From Chitinophaga sp. Ak27 (GTDB lineage Bacteria > Bacteroidota > Bacteroidia > Chitinophagales > Chitinophagaceae), in NCBI RefSeq assembly GCF_012726295.1, contig NZ_JABAOB010000001.1:1922001-1986000 (forward strand): a stretch of 64,000 nt of DNA, written 5' to 3'. Shown here piece by piece: positions 1-8,551 of the stretch. The notes below the pieces were generated by a model that was given only the letters and a program-made list of their open reading frames with translations, was not told the origin of the DNA and did no database searches. Within the stretch, counting starts at the first letter, position 1. Every line of letters begins with the position of its first letter. Both the position numbers and the translations under genes were made by a program.

Positions 1-1541
1 ACAGCGTTTCCAAAACCATGTTGCTGGCCCAGAAGCTGTATGAAAGCGGTAATATCACCTACATGCGTACCGACTCGGTAAACCTGTCAGATACGGCCAT
101 CACTGAAATCGAAAAAGCGATCAAGGCCAGCTTTGGCGAAAAATATCATCAGCACCGTAAATTCAAAAATAAAAACGAATCCGCACAGGAAGCGCACGAG
201 GCCATCCGTCCTACCTACATGGAAAACGCCACGGTAGAGGACAGCGATACCCGCAAACTGTACGAACTGATCTGGAAACGTACCATCGCCAGCCAGATGG
301 CAGATGCCGAGCTGGAAAAAACCATCGCAAAAATCGACATCTCTACCAACCACGATGAACTCACCGCCAGTGGAGAAGTATTGAAATTTGATGGTTTCCT
401 GAAAGTATACCTGGAAGGCCACGATGACGAAGATGAAACAGAAGAACAGGAAGGATCCTTACCTCCATTGGCGGTAAAACAATCCCTGGACCTGAGAGAA
501 ATGAAGGCCACCGAAAGATTCTCCCGCCCGGCTCCCCGCTATACAGAGGCCAGCCTGGTAAAGAAACTGGAAGAACTGGGTATTGGCCGTCCATCTACCT
601 ATGCACCTACTATTACCACTATACAGAAACGTAATTACGTAGAAAAGAGAGATAAAGAAGGTGTAAAAAGAGATTTCCGCATCCTGATACTGAAAGCCGA
701 TAAGATCAGCAAACTGACAGAAGCTGAAAATACAGGTGCAGAAAAATCCAAGTTATTCCCTACCGACCTGGGTATGATCGTTACCGACTTCCTCAACCAG
801 TACTTTAACAACGTAATGGACTATGGCTTTACCGCCAAAATTGAAGAGGAATTTGATGAAATTGCCAGCGGTAAAAAGGTGTGGAATAAGATGTTGAAAG
901 AGTTTTATTCTCCTTTCCATAAAGATGTGGAAAACACCCTGGAAAATGCTGAAAGAGTGAAAGGCGAACGCCCCCTGGGTGTAGACGCCGCCTCCGGCAA
1001 ACCGGTGGTAGCCCGTATGGGACGCTACGGCCCCATGATCCAGATCGGCAGTGTGGAAGACGAGGAAAAACCTCGTTTTGCTAAATTGAAAGCTACACAA
1101 AGCATTGAAACCATCTCTATGGAAGAAGCCATGGAGTTGTTTAAACTGCCCCGCAACCTGGGACTGTTTGAAGGCACAGATGTGATCATCAATATTGGCC
1201 GCTTCGGACCTTATGCACAACATGATAAAAAGTTCTATTCCCTGAAAAAGGAAATGGATCCATATACCGTGGAGCTGGATGAAGTAGCTCCGCTGATCGC
1301 AGAAAAACGTACGGCTAAAGACGAACGCACCATTAAGATATTCGAAAAGGAAAAGATCCAGATACTGAAAGGACCTTATGGCCCGTACATTAAGCAAGGC
1401 CTGAAGAATTATAAAATACCGAAAGAAAAAATTGAAACGGCTGCCGACATCACCCTGGAAGAAGCCAAAGCAATCATTGAAGATGTGAAAGCTAATCCAC
1501 CGAAGAAGAAAGCGCCACCTCGTAAAAAGAAAGCTGAATAA
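1..1541 (+). CDS. topA: DNA topoisomerase I, C-terminal part (5' truncated by window edge)
   Basis: Relaxes negatively supercoiled DNA by transient single-strand cleavage. The reading frame is open from the first bases of the window, so the N-terminus (Toprim domain and active-site Tyr region) lies upstream. The visible part, about 512 residues, begins inside the type IA core: QEAHEAIRPT is a signature of the family, and GIGRPSTYAPTI is the conserved motif near the end of the core. The C-terminal third carries three degenerate GRYGPMIQIG / GRFGPYAQ / GPYGPYIKQG repeats typical of topoisomerase C-terminal domains that lack zinc fingers, and ends in a Lys-rich tail that probably helps DNA binding. 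No Cys4 zinc motif is present, as is usual in this phylum. Identification is confident. Confidence 0.96.
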   Translation, partial: SVSKTMLLAQKLYESGNITYMRTDSVNLSDTAITEIEKAIKASFGEKYHQHRKFKNKNESAQEAHEAIRPTYMENATVEDSDTRKLYELIWKRTIASQMADAELEKTIAKIDISTNHDELTASGEVLKFDGFLKVYLEGHDDEDETEEQEGSLPPLAVKQSLDLREMKATERFSRPAPRYTEASLVKKLEELGIGRPSTYAPTITTIQKRNYVEKRDKEGVKRDFRILILKADKISKLTEAENTGAEKSKLFPTDLGMIVTDFLNQYFNNVMDYGFTAKIEEEFDEIASGKKVWNKMLKEFYSPFHKDVENTLENAERVKGERPLGVDAASGKPVVARMGRYGPMIQIGSVEDEEKPRFAKLKATQSIETISMEEAMELFKLPRNLGLFEGTDVIINIGRFGPYAQHDKKFYSLKKEMDPYTVELDEVAPLIAEKRTAKDERTIKIFEKEKIQILKGPYGPYIKQGLKNYKIPKEKIETAADITLEEAKAIIEDVKANPPKKKAPPRKKKAE

Positions 1542-1668
1542 AGCCGTGGTAACAGATGATGAAAAATGAAGGCAAGGAAAATAACTGCAGTGTGAGTGAT
1601 GTGCGTATTATTTAATTTGCCAACAGGATCACATTATTTGATGATTACCACCTGATCATAATAATGGC

Positions 1669-2541
1669 ATGAACGAAAACAGAGAAATAAACGCTTTGTT
1701 CCACCTGTTGGATGACCCTGATCTGGAGGTATTTGACACTGTTGCCAGTAAGATATTACTGTACGGTAAAGATATCATTCCCAATCTGGAGAATTTGTGG
1801 GAGAATACAGTTGACGAGGCTATTCAGGAAAGGATAGAGCTGCTCATTCATCGGGTACATTACCAGGATTTGCAGGCGGCGGTACGTGCGTGGGGACTTT
1901 CAGATTCCCAGGGCTTGTTGCAGGGAGCTATACTGGCATCCCGGTATCAGTTTCCCGACCTCATAGACACACAGATTATAGCAGAAATAGATCGGATTAA
2001 ACGCAATATCTGGCTGGAACTGAATAACTACCTGACGCCACTGGAACAGATCAATGTGCTGAACAGCATGGTGTATAATTATTTTGGACTAAAAGGAGAA
2101 GAAGTATCCTACCAGCGTAAAAACCAGTTTTTCGTTAACCAGGTGATAGAATCCAAGAAAGGTAATCCCATTACCAATGGTATCATCTATCAAAGCCTCT
2201 GCGCCATGCTGGATCTGCCCGTATATGCCGTTAATATACCCCGGCAGTTTATCCTGGCGTATTTCGATAGCTACATCGATTTTTCTGTACCGGTAGATCC
2301 TGCCGACCACCGCATCCTGTTCTTTATAGATCCTATCCAGGGGCAAATTTATACGCAGCAGGACGTGGATACTTACCTTAAAAGAGTATCGGTACCTTCC
2401 GTTCCCTCTTATTTTAAACCACAGTCTAACAAACGGATTATCCAGTTCCTGCTGGAAGAACTATCCAAATGTTTCCGGGATGATAAAGATGCATACAAGC
2501 AGGACGAACTAATGAACCTCGCGAGTATACTGGAAGACTAA
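1669..2541 (+). CDS. SirB1/transglutaminase-like core protein
   Basis: A 290-residue cytoplasmic protein with no signal peptide or membrane segment. The N-terminal 90 residues are helical and leucine-rich, resembling a HEAT-like repeat. The middle (about residues 100-225) carries the pattern of the SirB1/transglutaminase-like 2 family: KKGNPITNGIIYQSLC followed by the VNIPRQFILAYFD segment. Members of this family are widespread, but their biochemical role is not settled and the catalytic Cys of true transglutaminases is not obvious here. It follows topA after 127 bases and ends before a strong terminator shared with the convergent lipoprotein gene. The family call is fairly safe; the function is unknown. 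Confidence 0.75.
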   Translation: MNENREINALFHLLDDPDLEVFDTVASKILLYGKDIIPNLENLWENTVDEAIQERIELLIHRVHYQDLQAAVRAWGLSDSQGLLQGAILASRYQFPDLIDTQIIAEIDRIKRNIWLELNNYLTPLEQINVLNSMVYNYFGLKGEEVSYQRKNQFFVNQVIESKKGNPITNGIIYQSLCAMLDLPVYAVNIPRQFILAYFDSYIDFSVPVDPADHRILFFIDPIQGQIYTQQDVDTYLKRVSVPSVPSYFKPQSNKRIIQFLLEELSKCFRDDKDAYKQDELMNLASILED

Positions 2542-2570
2542 ATATATTTTTCCCTTTTTTATATGCAATT

Positions 2571-2602
2571 AAAAAGCCCACCGCATAAGCGATGGGCTTC
2601 TT
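2571..2602. terminator. bidirectional intrinsic terminator
   Basis: A 10-bp stem (AGCCCACCGC / GCGATGGGCT, one G-T wobble) with an ATAA loop at 2575-2598. A-rich sequence lies on the left and T-rich on the right. It sits between two convergent genes and can serve both. Confidence 0.8.
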
Positions 2603-2641
2603 AATTTCTTGCAAGAAAGATATATTATATGAAATAATATC

Positions 2642-2857
2642 TTACTTAGCTGGAGTTGCAGCTGAATCAGCAGCAGGAGCTACAGTTGCAGCAGAATCAA
2701 CGTGAGCAGCAGAATCAGCTGGAGCTGGAGCTACTGGAGCAGCGTTCATAGTGTCAACAGCTGGAGTTGCAGTAGAATCAGCAGCTGGAGTGCTACCACC
2801 GTTACAAGCTACGAAGAACATACCAGCGGCAACTGCGAATACAAATAATTTTTTCAT
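2642..2857 (-). CDS. small Ala/Pro/Asp/Ser-rich lipoprotein
   Basis: A 71-residue protein with a short charged start (MKK), a hydrophobic stretch and a lipobox-like FFVAC, so Cys18 is the likely lipidated residue. The mature part is only about 54 residues of Ala, Asp, Ser, Thr and Pro, with recurring DSA(A/T) words and no aromatic residue, so it is probably disordered. Comparable tiny lipoproteins are common in Bacteroidota and tend to be strongly expressed; a good -33/-7 promoter (2888-2917) and a good terminator support that here. There is no recognisable catalytic domain. It may act as an envelope spacer, but its function is unknown. Confidence 0.75.
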   Translation of the reverse strand: MKKLFVFAVAAGMFFVACNGGSTPAADSTATPAVDTMNAAPVAPAPADSAAHVDSAATVAPAADSAATPAK

Positions 2858-2887
2858 TTTAGTTCGTTTTGTTTTTTAAAACCGGCG

Positions 2888-2917
2888 CAAAGGTATGCAA
2901 ATTTTATAAAATACAAA
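2888..2917 (-). promoter_or_regulatory. Bacteroidota-type promoter of the small lipoprotein gene
   Basis: On the minus strand, TACCTTTG (2895 down to 2888) matches the -7 consensus TAnnTTTG. TTTG (2917 down to 2914) lies 18 bases upstream as the -33 element. The ATG of the lipoprotein gene is about 30 bases downstream. Confidence 0.7.
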
Positions 2918-2940
2918 ACCTAATCCCTATTTATGCAGGT

Positions 2941-4254
2941 TTATTTTTTTCTGAAGAATATCTTCACAGGCACCCCCTTAAAGTTAAAGTTCGAGCGGAT
3001 CTGGTTCTCCAGGTAATTACGATAAGGCGTTTTAACATCATCGGGGAGATTACAGAAAAATGCAAATGCCGGCGTATGGGTAGGTATTTGCGTTACATAC
3101 TTGATGCGGATAGGCACTCCTCTTACTACCGGCGGGTGATAAGATTCGATCGCTTTCAGCATTACTTCATTCAGCACAGAAGTCTGTATCCGGCGTAAGC
3201 GGTTATCATACACTTCCAGCGCGGTTTCTATCGCTTTGAAAATACGTTGCTTTTCTGTTACAGACGTAAAGATGATGGGCACATCAGAAAATGGCGCCAG
3301 GCGCTGCTTCAGCTCTTTTTCGTAATCGCGGGCAGTGTTGGTACCTTTCTCCATCAGGTCCCATTTATTCACCAGGATCACCACACCCTTACCTTTACGC
3401 GCTGCCAGGCTGAAAATACTCAGATCCTGCGCTGTAATTCCCTTCTCTGCATCCAGCAGCAACATCACTACATCTGATTCATCTACTGCCTTGATGGCAC
3501 GTATCACCGAATAAAATTCCAGGTCTTCCTGCACTTTGGCTTTACGCCGGATACCAGCGGTATCAATCAGCATAAAATCTTTCTGGAACATATTGTAATG
3601 GGTATGAATCGTATCACGGGTAGTACCGGCAATGTCGGAAACGATGTTACGTTCTACGCCGATCAACGCATTCAGCAAAGATGATTTACCTACATTAGGC
3701 TGACCAATAATGGCAATTTTAGGCAAATCTGAGTTCAGGGTAGCTTCTCCCATTTCAGGGGTAATATGGCTTACCACTTCATCCAGCAGTTCGCCGGTAC
3801 CGCTTCCGCTCATAGAAGAGAGGAAGAAAATATGCTCAAAGCCCATGCTGTAAAACTCCGTGGCTTCCAGCTGACGCTGACTGTTATCTACCTTGTTAAC
3901 TACCAGTAATACAGGTTTGGAAGTGCGGCGCAGGATATCTGCTACATCCGAATCCAGGTCTGTAATGCCCGTAGTTACATCACACATAAAAATAATCAGG
4001 TTGGCCTCTTCTATGGCCACTTTCGCCTGCTTGCGGATTTCCCGCTCAAACACATCGTCACTATTGGATACAAATCCACCTGTATCAATTACGTTGAAGG
4101 TTTTACCGTTCCAGTCAGCAATACCATACTGACGATCACGGGTTACCCCACTCTGGTCATCTACGATGGCCTTGCGCTGTTCCAATAAACGATTAAACAA
4201 CGTTGACTTACCAACGTTGGGACGACCTACTATAGCTACTGTAAATCCTGCCAT
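2941..4254 (-). CDS. der: ribosome-assembly GTPase Der (EngA)
   Basis: Tandem-domain GTPase needed for maturation of the 50S ribosomal subunit. Two complete G domains are visible: GRPNVGKS near residue 10 with DTGGF and NKVD, and GQPNVGKS near residue 184 with DTAG and NKWD. They are followed by the KH-like C-terminal domain that only Der has. The length of 437 residues is normal for the family. It lies 57 bases downstream of era on the same strand, so the two ribosome-assembly GTPases are probably co-transcribed. Identification is very secure. Confidence 0.97.
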   Translation of the reverse strand: MAGFTVAIVGRPNVGKSTLFNRLLEQRKAIVDDQSGVTRDRQYGIADWNGKTFNVIDTGGFVSNSDDVFEREIRKQAKVAIEEANLIIFMCDVTTGITDLDSDVADILRRTSKPVLLVVNKVDNSQRQLEATEFYSMGFEHIFFLSSMSGSGTGELLDEVVSHITPEMGEATLNSDLPKIAIIGQPNVGKSSLLNALIGVERNIVSDIAGTTRDTIHTHYNMFQKDFMLIDTAGIRRKAKVQEDLEFYSVIRAIKAVDESDVVMLLLDAEKGITAQDLSIFSLAARKGKGVVILVNKWDLMEKGTNTARDYEKELKQRLAPFSDVPIIFTSVTEKQRIFKAIETALEVYDNRLRRIQTSVLNEVMLKAIESYHPPVVRGVPIRIKYVTQIPTHTPAFAFFCNLPDDVKTPYRNYLENQIRSNFNFKGVPVKIFFRKK

Positions 4255-4311
4255 GTTATTATATATTTTGTCGTACTAACCTGGATAATACATCCAGGAA
4301 TTTTTCACTCT

Positions 4312-5181
4312 TTAATAACCGTATTCCTTCAGGAAGGTATCGTTATCCCGCCACTTTCCTCTCACTTTTACAAACAGCTCCAGGAATACTTTTCTTTCTA
4401 TAAACTTCTCTATATCCTGGCGCGCCAGGGTGCCTATCTCACGGATAGATTTTCCCTTTTCTCCCAGGATAATTCCTTTCTGGGTGTCGCGGGTAACGAT
4501 GATTTCCGCCGTTATTTTCGTGAGGGTATCCTTCTCCTGGAATTGTGTAACAATTACTGTGGTGTGATAAGGAATTTCCTCCTCGAACAGCTGGAATATT
4601 TTTTCACGGATCATCTCCGCTACAAAAAAGCGTGTAGACTTATCCGTTAGCGTGTCATCCGGGTAGAAGGCATTTGCTTCGGGCAACAGCTTTACGATAG
4701 CTGCCAAGAGTTCTTTGATACCTTTTTTCTGCATCGCAGAAATAGCTACCACTTCCGTGGCTTTGCCCCAGGCCTTTGCACGCTCCAATAAAACAGCCAT
4801 ATCTTCCTTTACGATATTATCCATTTTATTGAGGATGAGAATCACCGGCACTTTCAGCTTCAGGGAATCAAACAGCTCCAGGTTTTCCTCCAGCGAATCT
4901 TTGGCGTCAACAATCAATAAGGCCACGTCTGCATCTTCCAAAGCAGATTTTACCGCGCCCATCATTTTCTCATGCAGCTTGTATTTGGGATCGATGATAC
5001 CCGGAGTATCAGAAAACACGATCTGATAACCAGGCTCTGTCAACACCCCCGTAATCCGGTGCCTGGTAGTTTGCACTTTAGGAGATATAATCGCCAGCTT
5101 TTCACCCATAATGGCATTCAGCAATGTGCTCTTTCCCGCATTGGGCTTCCCGAAAATATTTACAAAACCTGCTTTATGCAT
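4312..5181 (-). CDS. era: ribosome-assembly GTPase Era
   Basis: GTPase with a KH domain that binds the 3' end of 16S rRNA during 30S assembly. Visible motifs are GKPNAGKS (G1, near residue 12), DTPG (G3), NKMD (G4) and SAMQ (G5) in the first 170 residues. The KH domain follows, with the GEKGKSIREIG segment that contains the GxxG loop. The length of 289 residues is typical. It is the first gene of a short era-der unit. A tRNA terminator lies just upstream at 5227-5250, so transcription probably starts in the short gap between them. Confidence 0.96.
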   Translation of the reverse strand: MHKAGFVNIFGKPNAGKSTLLNAIMGEKLAIISPKVQTTRHRITGVLTEPGYQIVFSDTPGIIDPKYKLHEKMMGAVKSALEDADVALLIVDAKDSLEENLELFDSLKLKVPVILILNKMDNIVKEDMAVLLERAKAWGKATEVVAISAMQKKGIKELLAAIVKLLPEANAFYPDDTLTDKSTRFFVAEMIREKIFQLFEEEIPYHTTVIVTQFQEKDTLTKITAEIIVTRDTQKGIILGEKGKSIREIGTLARQDIEKFIERKVFLELFVKVRGKWRDNDTFLKEYGY

Positions 5182-5226
5182 GATGATATTTAAAAGACTG
5201 TTATGACACCCTGAACTGGTACCAAT

Positions 5227-5250
5227 AAAAAAAGCCGAATTTCTTCGGCC
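5227..5250 (-). terminator. intrinsic terminator of the initiator tRNA gene
   Basis: Read on the minus strand: a GCCGAA/TTCGGC stem with a GAAA tetraloop (5234-5249), followed by seven Ts. It lies about 32 bases beyond the tRNA 3' end. Confidence 0.8.
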
Positions 5251-5281
5251 CTTATTTCTTTAATGCGTTGAACGCTGTTTG

Positions 5282-5353
<72 letters not shown>

Positions 5354-5362
5354 ATGAGGGTG

Positions 5363-5393
5363 CAAAGATAAGAATAATTTAATTGTCGCCAAA
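5363..5393 (-). promoter_or_regulatory. promoter of the initiator tRNA gene
   Basis: Minus-strand TATCTTTG (5370 down to 5363) is a perfect -7 element. TTTG (5393 down to 5390) is a perfect -33 element, with 19 bases between them. The tRNA starts 9 bases downstream of the -7 box. Confidence 0.8.
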
Positions 5394-5410
5394 TCTTTTT
5401 CAAAGAAATA

Positions 5411-5440
5411 GAAAAAGCCAACCATAAATGGTTGGCTTTC
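5411..5440 (-). terminator. intrinsic terminator of ssb
   Basis: A 9-bp perfect stem, AGCCAACCA / TGGTTGGCT (5416-5437), with a 4-base loop. On the minus strand it is followed by a T run. It lies 26 bases past the ssb stop. Confidence 0.8.
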
Positions 5441-5463
5441 ATATTGGAATGCTTAACATACAT

Positions 5464-5868
5464 TTAGAATGGAAGATCGTCAGCGGGCTGTTCCTGTACG
5501 GGCTCTGCCTCAGGAACGGGCACCTCCGTGAAAGCTTTTCTTCTTTCCTCTTCCCTGCGGCTGAGTAATTGTAGAGAAAAAACTCTCAGTCTTAACGCAC
5601 CCGATAAAGCGCCGGTGTTGCTGCTTATGTACGCTTCCACCTTGGGAGCGCCCTCCACATACACCATCACTCCCTGCGTCAGATAAGGAGCTACATTGCC
5701 CTTGTCCCATAATGAACAGTCTACCCAGGTAGTTCTTTCCTCCAGTATACCCTGCGCGTTTTTAAAACGCTCATTTACGGCAACCGGGAAATTAAAGACT
5801 GTGGCCCCGTTGACTTCTTTTTTCACTACATCGCGGCCTAAATGCCCGATTAACTGAAGCTTGATCAT
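5464..5868 (-). CDS. ssb: single-stranded DNA-binding protein
   Basis: Coats single-stranded DNA in replication and repair and recruits partners through its tail. The N-terminal 105 residues are an OB fold with the usual opening (MIKLQLIGHLGRD), the TTWVDCSLWDK strand and the VYVEGAPKVEAYI strand. A short linker rich in Glu, Pro and Gln leads to the acidic tip DDLPF, the conserved partner-binding peptide. At 134 residues it is shorter than the E. coli protein because the linker is short. It is a single gene with its own terminator. Other ssb copies may exist elsewhere in the genome. Confidence 0.95.
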   Translation of the reverse strand: MIKLQLIGHLGRDVVKKEVNGATVFNFPVAVNERFKNAQGILEERTTWVDCSLWDKGNVAPYLTQGVMVYVEGAPKVEAYISSNTGALSGALRLRVFSLQLLSRREEERRKAFTEVPVPEAEPVQEQPADDLPF

Positions 5869-5964
5869 CAGAAATAAAGATTTAAATGGTTAAAAATTTA
5901 TAAAAGATGACTGAGAGAAGTATCCATGGAATTTACACCATTTTCACTCCACCAAAAAATAAAT

Positions 5965-5996
5965 TCTGCTTTTTAATGATTACAGCTATACCTTTG
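5965..5996 (+). promoter_or_regulatory. promoter of the riboswitch-controlled receptor gene
   Basis: TACCTTTG at 5989-5996 matches the -7 consensus. TCTG at 5965-5968, 20 bases upstream, is a one-mismatch -33 element. The predicted transcript begins a few bases later, just before the riboswitch. Confidence 0.6.
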
Positions 5997-6007
5997 CACT
6001 AACACAA

Positions 6008-6082
6008 CACATGGGGTGCCTTACTTTCAGGCTGAGATCACACCCAATGAACCTGGACCAGGTAATGCTGGTTAGGAATGAC
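6008..6082 (+). promoter_or_regulatory. TPP riboswitch (THI box)
   Basis: The conserved TPP aptamer elements occur in order: GGGGTGCC (6013-6020), a short P3 arm, GGCTGAGATCACACCC (6030-6045), GAACCTGGACC (6049-6059), then GGTAATGCTGGTTAGGAATG (6061-6080). These correspond to the THI-box signatures CTGAGA, ACCC, GAACCTGAtC and GTAATGC. The receptor ATG at 6110 lies about 28 bases past the aptamer. Repression by thiamine pyrophosphate is therefore likely to act on translation or on early termination; no separate terminator stem is obvious. The downstream gene being an outer-membrane receptor implies thiamine or a precursor as cargo. Confidence 0.93.
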
Positions 6083-6109
6083 GAAAACAGAAAACAGACA
6101 TATACTTAC

Positions 6110-8485
6110 ATGAGACAGCTAATGTTATTAGCGCTGCTATCTATAGCAGGCGCTTTACATGCACAATCGCTAGTAACCGGTACGGTAACCAGCAAAACCA
6201 ATGGCCAGCCACTGGAAGGCGTTACCATTTCCATCAACCAAACAGGTACATTAACCAACAGCAAAGGTCAATTCAATATACGGCTTCCTAAAAAAGGAAG
6301 CTATACCCTCACGGCCAGCTACCTTGGCTTCAGGGCTTTCAGCACCACCATCCAGGCACATAACAATACCCTGCTGCAGGATATTACCCTGGAAGAAACC
6401 GGGCTACTGGTAAAACCCGTGGAAATCAGCAGCCTCCGCGCAGGTAAAAACGCACCATTCGTCAACACCACGATATCTGCAACGGATATCAAAAAACAAA
6501 ATCTGGGACAAGACCTGCCCATACTACTGGATCAGCAACCCGGCGTAGTGACCAACTCCGATGCCGGCACCGGTATAGGTTATACAGGTATGCGTGTACG
6601 TGGTTCCGATATCACCCGCATCAACGTTACAGTGAACGGTATCCCGGTAAATGATGCAGAGTCGCAGGGAACTTTCTTTGTCAATATGCCCGACTTTGCT
6701 TCTTCCGTCAGCAGCATTCAACTGCAACGTGGCGTGGGTACCTCTACCAACGGCGCAGGCGCTTTTGGGGCTACGCTCAACCTCAGCACTAACGAATTCA
6801 ATGAAAAAGCCTATGGCGAAATCAGCAACAGCTACGGTTCTTTCAATAGCTGGAAACATACGGTAAAAGCGGGTTCCGGTCTGATCAACGATCACTTTAC
6901 CATCGATGCACGCCTGTCTAAAATCAGCTCAGATGGCTACATCGACCGTGCTTCTTCCGACCTCCGCTCTTTCTATACCTCCGCGGCATATATCTCTAAA
7001 AAGACAGCCATACGGCTTAATGTCTTCTCCGGAAAAGAAAAAACATACCAGGCCTGGTATGGCGTGCCTAAAGCTTTACTGGCCACAGACAGGACTTACA
7101 ACATGGCTGGCACCGACAAACCAGGCGCCCCTTATGATAATCAAACCGACAACTACCAACAGGATCATTACCAGTTGTTCCTGAACCAGGAAATCAAATC
7201 CAATTTAAATTTCAACGTAGCCTTCCATCTTACCCGCGGAAGAGGCTATTACGAAAATTATAATGGCCACAAAAGCCTGGCTGACTATGGCATTCCCATC
7301 GTTAACATCAATGGCGTTAAAAGAGATTCTGCCGATTTAATCAACCAGTTATGGCTGGACAACTATTTCTATGGCAGTGTATTTTCTGTAAACCGTACCG
7401 GCGAAAAGTTCAACTGGAGCCTGGGTGGCGGCTGGAACAGGTATACCGGCGACCACTTCGGTAAAGTGATCTGGGCAGATACCCAGTTTGATAAAGACCA
7501 CGAATATTACCGCTACCCTGCGGCAAAGAACGACTTCAACGTTTACTGGAAAGGTGAATATAAATTTACCAGTGCGCTCAGCCTCTTTGTGGATATGCAA
7601 TACCGTAATATCATGTACAACATGGATGGATTCGAAGCTGCGCCTGCCTATATTGCACATGTCAACTACAATTTCTTCAATCCCAAAGCAGGTATTTCCT
7701 ACGCTATCAACCCTACCAACCGGGTGTTTGCTTCCATTGCCATCGCCAACAAAGAGCCCAACCGCGGCGACTTTGAAAACAATTATGGCGTAGCTACCCC
7801 CAAACCGGAAGTATTGCGCGATGTAGAGGCCGGATACTCCTGGAATAATAACATCGCTGCCATCCAGGCCAACGTGTACTATATGAACTATAAAAACCAG
7901 CTGGTACAAACCGGTATGCTCACTGACGTTGGAGCATACATGCGTACAAACATCCCGAAGAGCTATCGTATGGGCATTGAAGTAAACGGTACCGTGAAAC
8001 TGGCCAGCATCGTAACACTGGCCGCCAATGCAGCGCTGAGCCAGAATAAAGTACTCGACTATCACGCCGTTACGTACGATTCGCTGGGCGCCACACATAC
8101 ACAGGTGTTCAACAAGACCAATATTTCCTTCTCTCCTTCTTTCGTAGGTGGTTTAACGTTATCTGTAAAGCCGGTAAAAAATCTGAATGTAGATGTATTG
8201 GGTAAATATGTGAGCCGCCAGTATATGGATAACACCTCCAATATAGATGGCAGCCTGGATCCTTACTTTGTGAGCAACCTGCGTATCAACTACGTAGTAC
8301 CGCAACAGTTATTCCGCGAGCTGGGATTACAGTTTATGCTGAACAATATTTTCAACACCAAATATGAGCCCAACGGTAGTACTTACAGTAGCTATGACCT
8401 GAAAGGCAACCGGGTGGCTTATGACAGCTATTACTATCCTATGGCTGGCATTAACTTCTTTGCCGGTGTTACCGTAGGCTTTTAA
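6110..8485 (+). CDS. TonB-dependent outer-membrane receptor, probably for thiamine
   Basis: Energy-coupled outer-membrane importer. I chose ATG 6110 because upstream in-frame ATGs (6011 and 6047, for example) lie inside the TPP riboswitch, and because a clean signal peptide starts here (MRQLMLLALLSIAG, cleavage after LHAQ). Next comes a carboxypeptidase-like regulatory domain (about residues 20-105: VTGTVTSKTNGQPLEGVTI). The plug domain follows, with LDQQPGVVTNSD and the MRVRGSD motif, and then a 22-strand-type barrel ending in an aromatic-rich C-terminus (AGVTVGF). There is no SusD partner. Regulation by the riboswitch identifies the substrate class, matching thiamine-regulated receptors known in Bacteroidota. 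It is probably monocistronic: a strong terminator follows. Confidence 0.9.
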   Translation: MRQLMLLALLSIAGALHAQSLVTGTVTSKTNGQPLEGVTISINQTGTLTNSKGQFNIRLPKKGSYTLTASYLGFRAFSTTIQAHNNTLLQDITLEETGLLVKPVEISSLRAGKNAPFVNTTISATDIKKQNLGQDLPILLDQQPGVVTNSDAGTGIGYTGMRVRGSDITRINVTVNGIPVNDAESQGTFFVNMPDFASSVSSIQLQRGVGTSTNGAGAFGATLNLSTNEFNEKAYGEISNSYGSFNSWKHTVKAGSGLINDHFTIDARLSKISSDGYIDRASSDLRSFYTSAAYISKKTAIRLNVFSGKEKTYQAWYGVPKALLATDRTYNMAGTDKPGAPYDNQTDNYQQDHYQLFLNQEIKSNLNFNVAFHLTRGRGYYENYNGHKSLADYGIPIVNINGVKRDSADLINQLWLDNYFYGSVFSVNRTGEKFNWSLGGGWNRYTGDHFGKVIWADTQFDKDHEYYRYPAAKNDFNVYWKGEYKFTSALSLFVDMQYRNIMYNMDGFEAAPAYIAHVNYNFFNPKAGISYAINPTNRVFASIAIANKEPNRGDFENNYGVATPKPEVLRDVEAGYSWNNNIAAIQANVYYMNYKNQLVQTGMLTDVGAYMRTNIPKSYRMGIEVNGTVKLASIVTLAANAALSQNKVLDYHAVTYDSLGATHTQVFNKTNISFSPSFVGGLTLSVKPVKNLNVDVLGKYVSRQYMDNTSNIDGSLDPYFVSNLRINYVVPQQLFRELGLQFMLNNIFNTKYEPNGSTYSSYDLKGNRVAYDSYYYPMAGINFFAGVTVGF

Positions 8486-8498
8486 GGAGATAAACATA

Positions 8499-8537
8499 TA
8501 AAAGGGGTGTTGATCTAAGCGATCAACACCCCTTTTT
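8499..8537. terminator. bidirectional intrinsic terminator
   Basis: A 15-bp perfect stem (AAAGGGGTGTTGATC, 8501-8515, with its complement at 8521-8535) and a 5-base loop, flanked by A and T tracts. It separates the convergent receptor and fucosidase genes. Confidence 0.9.
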
Positions 8538-8551
8538 GCATAAAAGAGCAT

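Noticed and set aside
753..1397. Minus-strand frame of 214 codons inside topA
   Set aside because: Shadow of topA; Phe/His-rich with no domain pattern.
6011..6109. ATG 6011 as start of the TonB receptor
   Set aside because: The first 99 bases are the TPP riboswitch plus a short leader; ATG 6110 starts a clean signal peptide.
7349..8098. Minus-strand frame of 249 codons inside the TonB receptor
   Set aside because: Shadow of the receptor gene; His/Val/Cys-rich nonsense with no domain.
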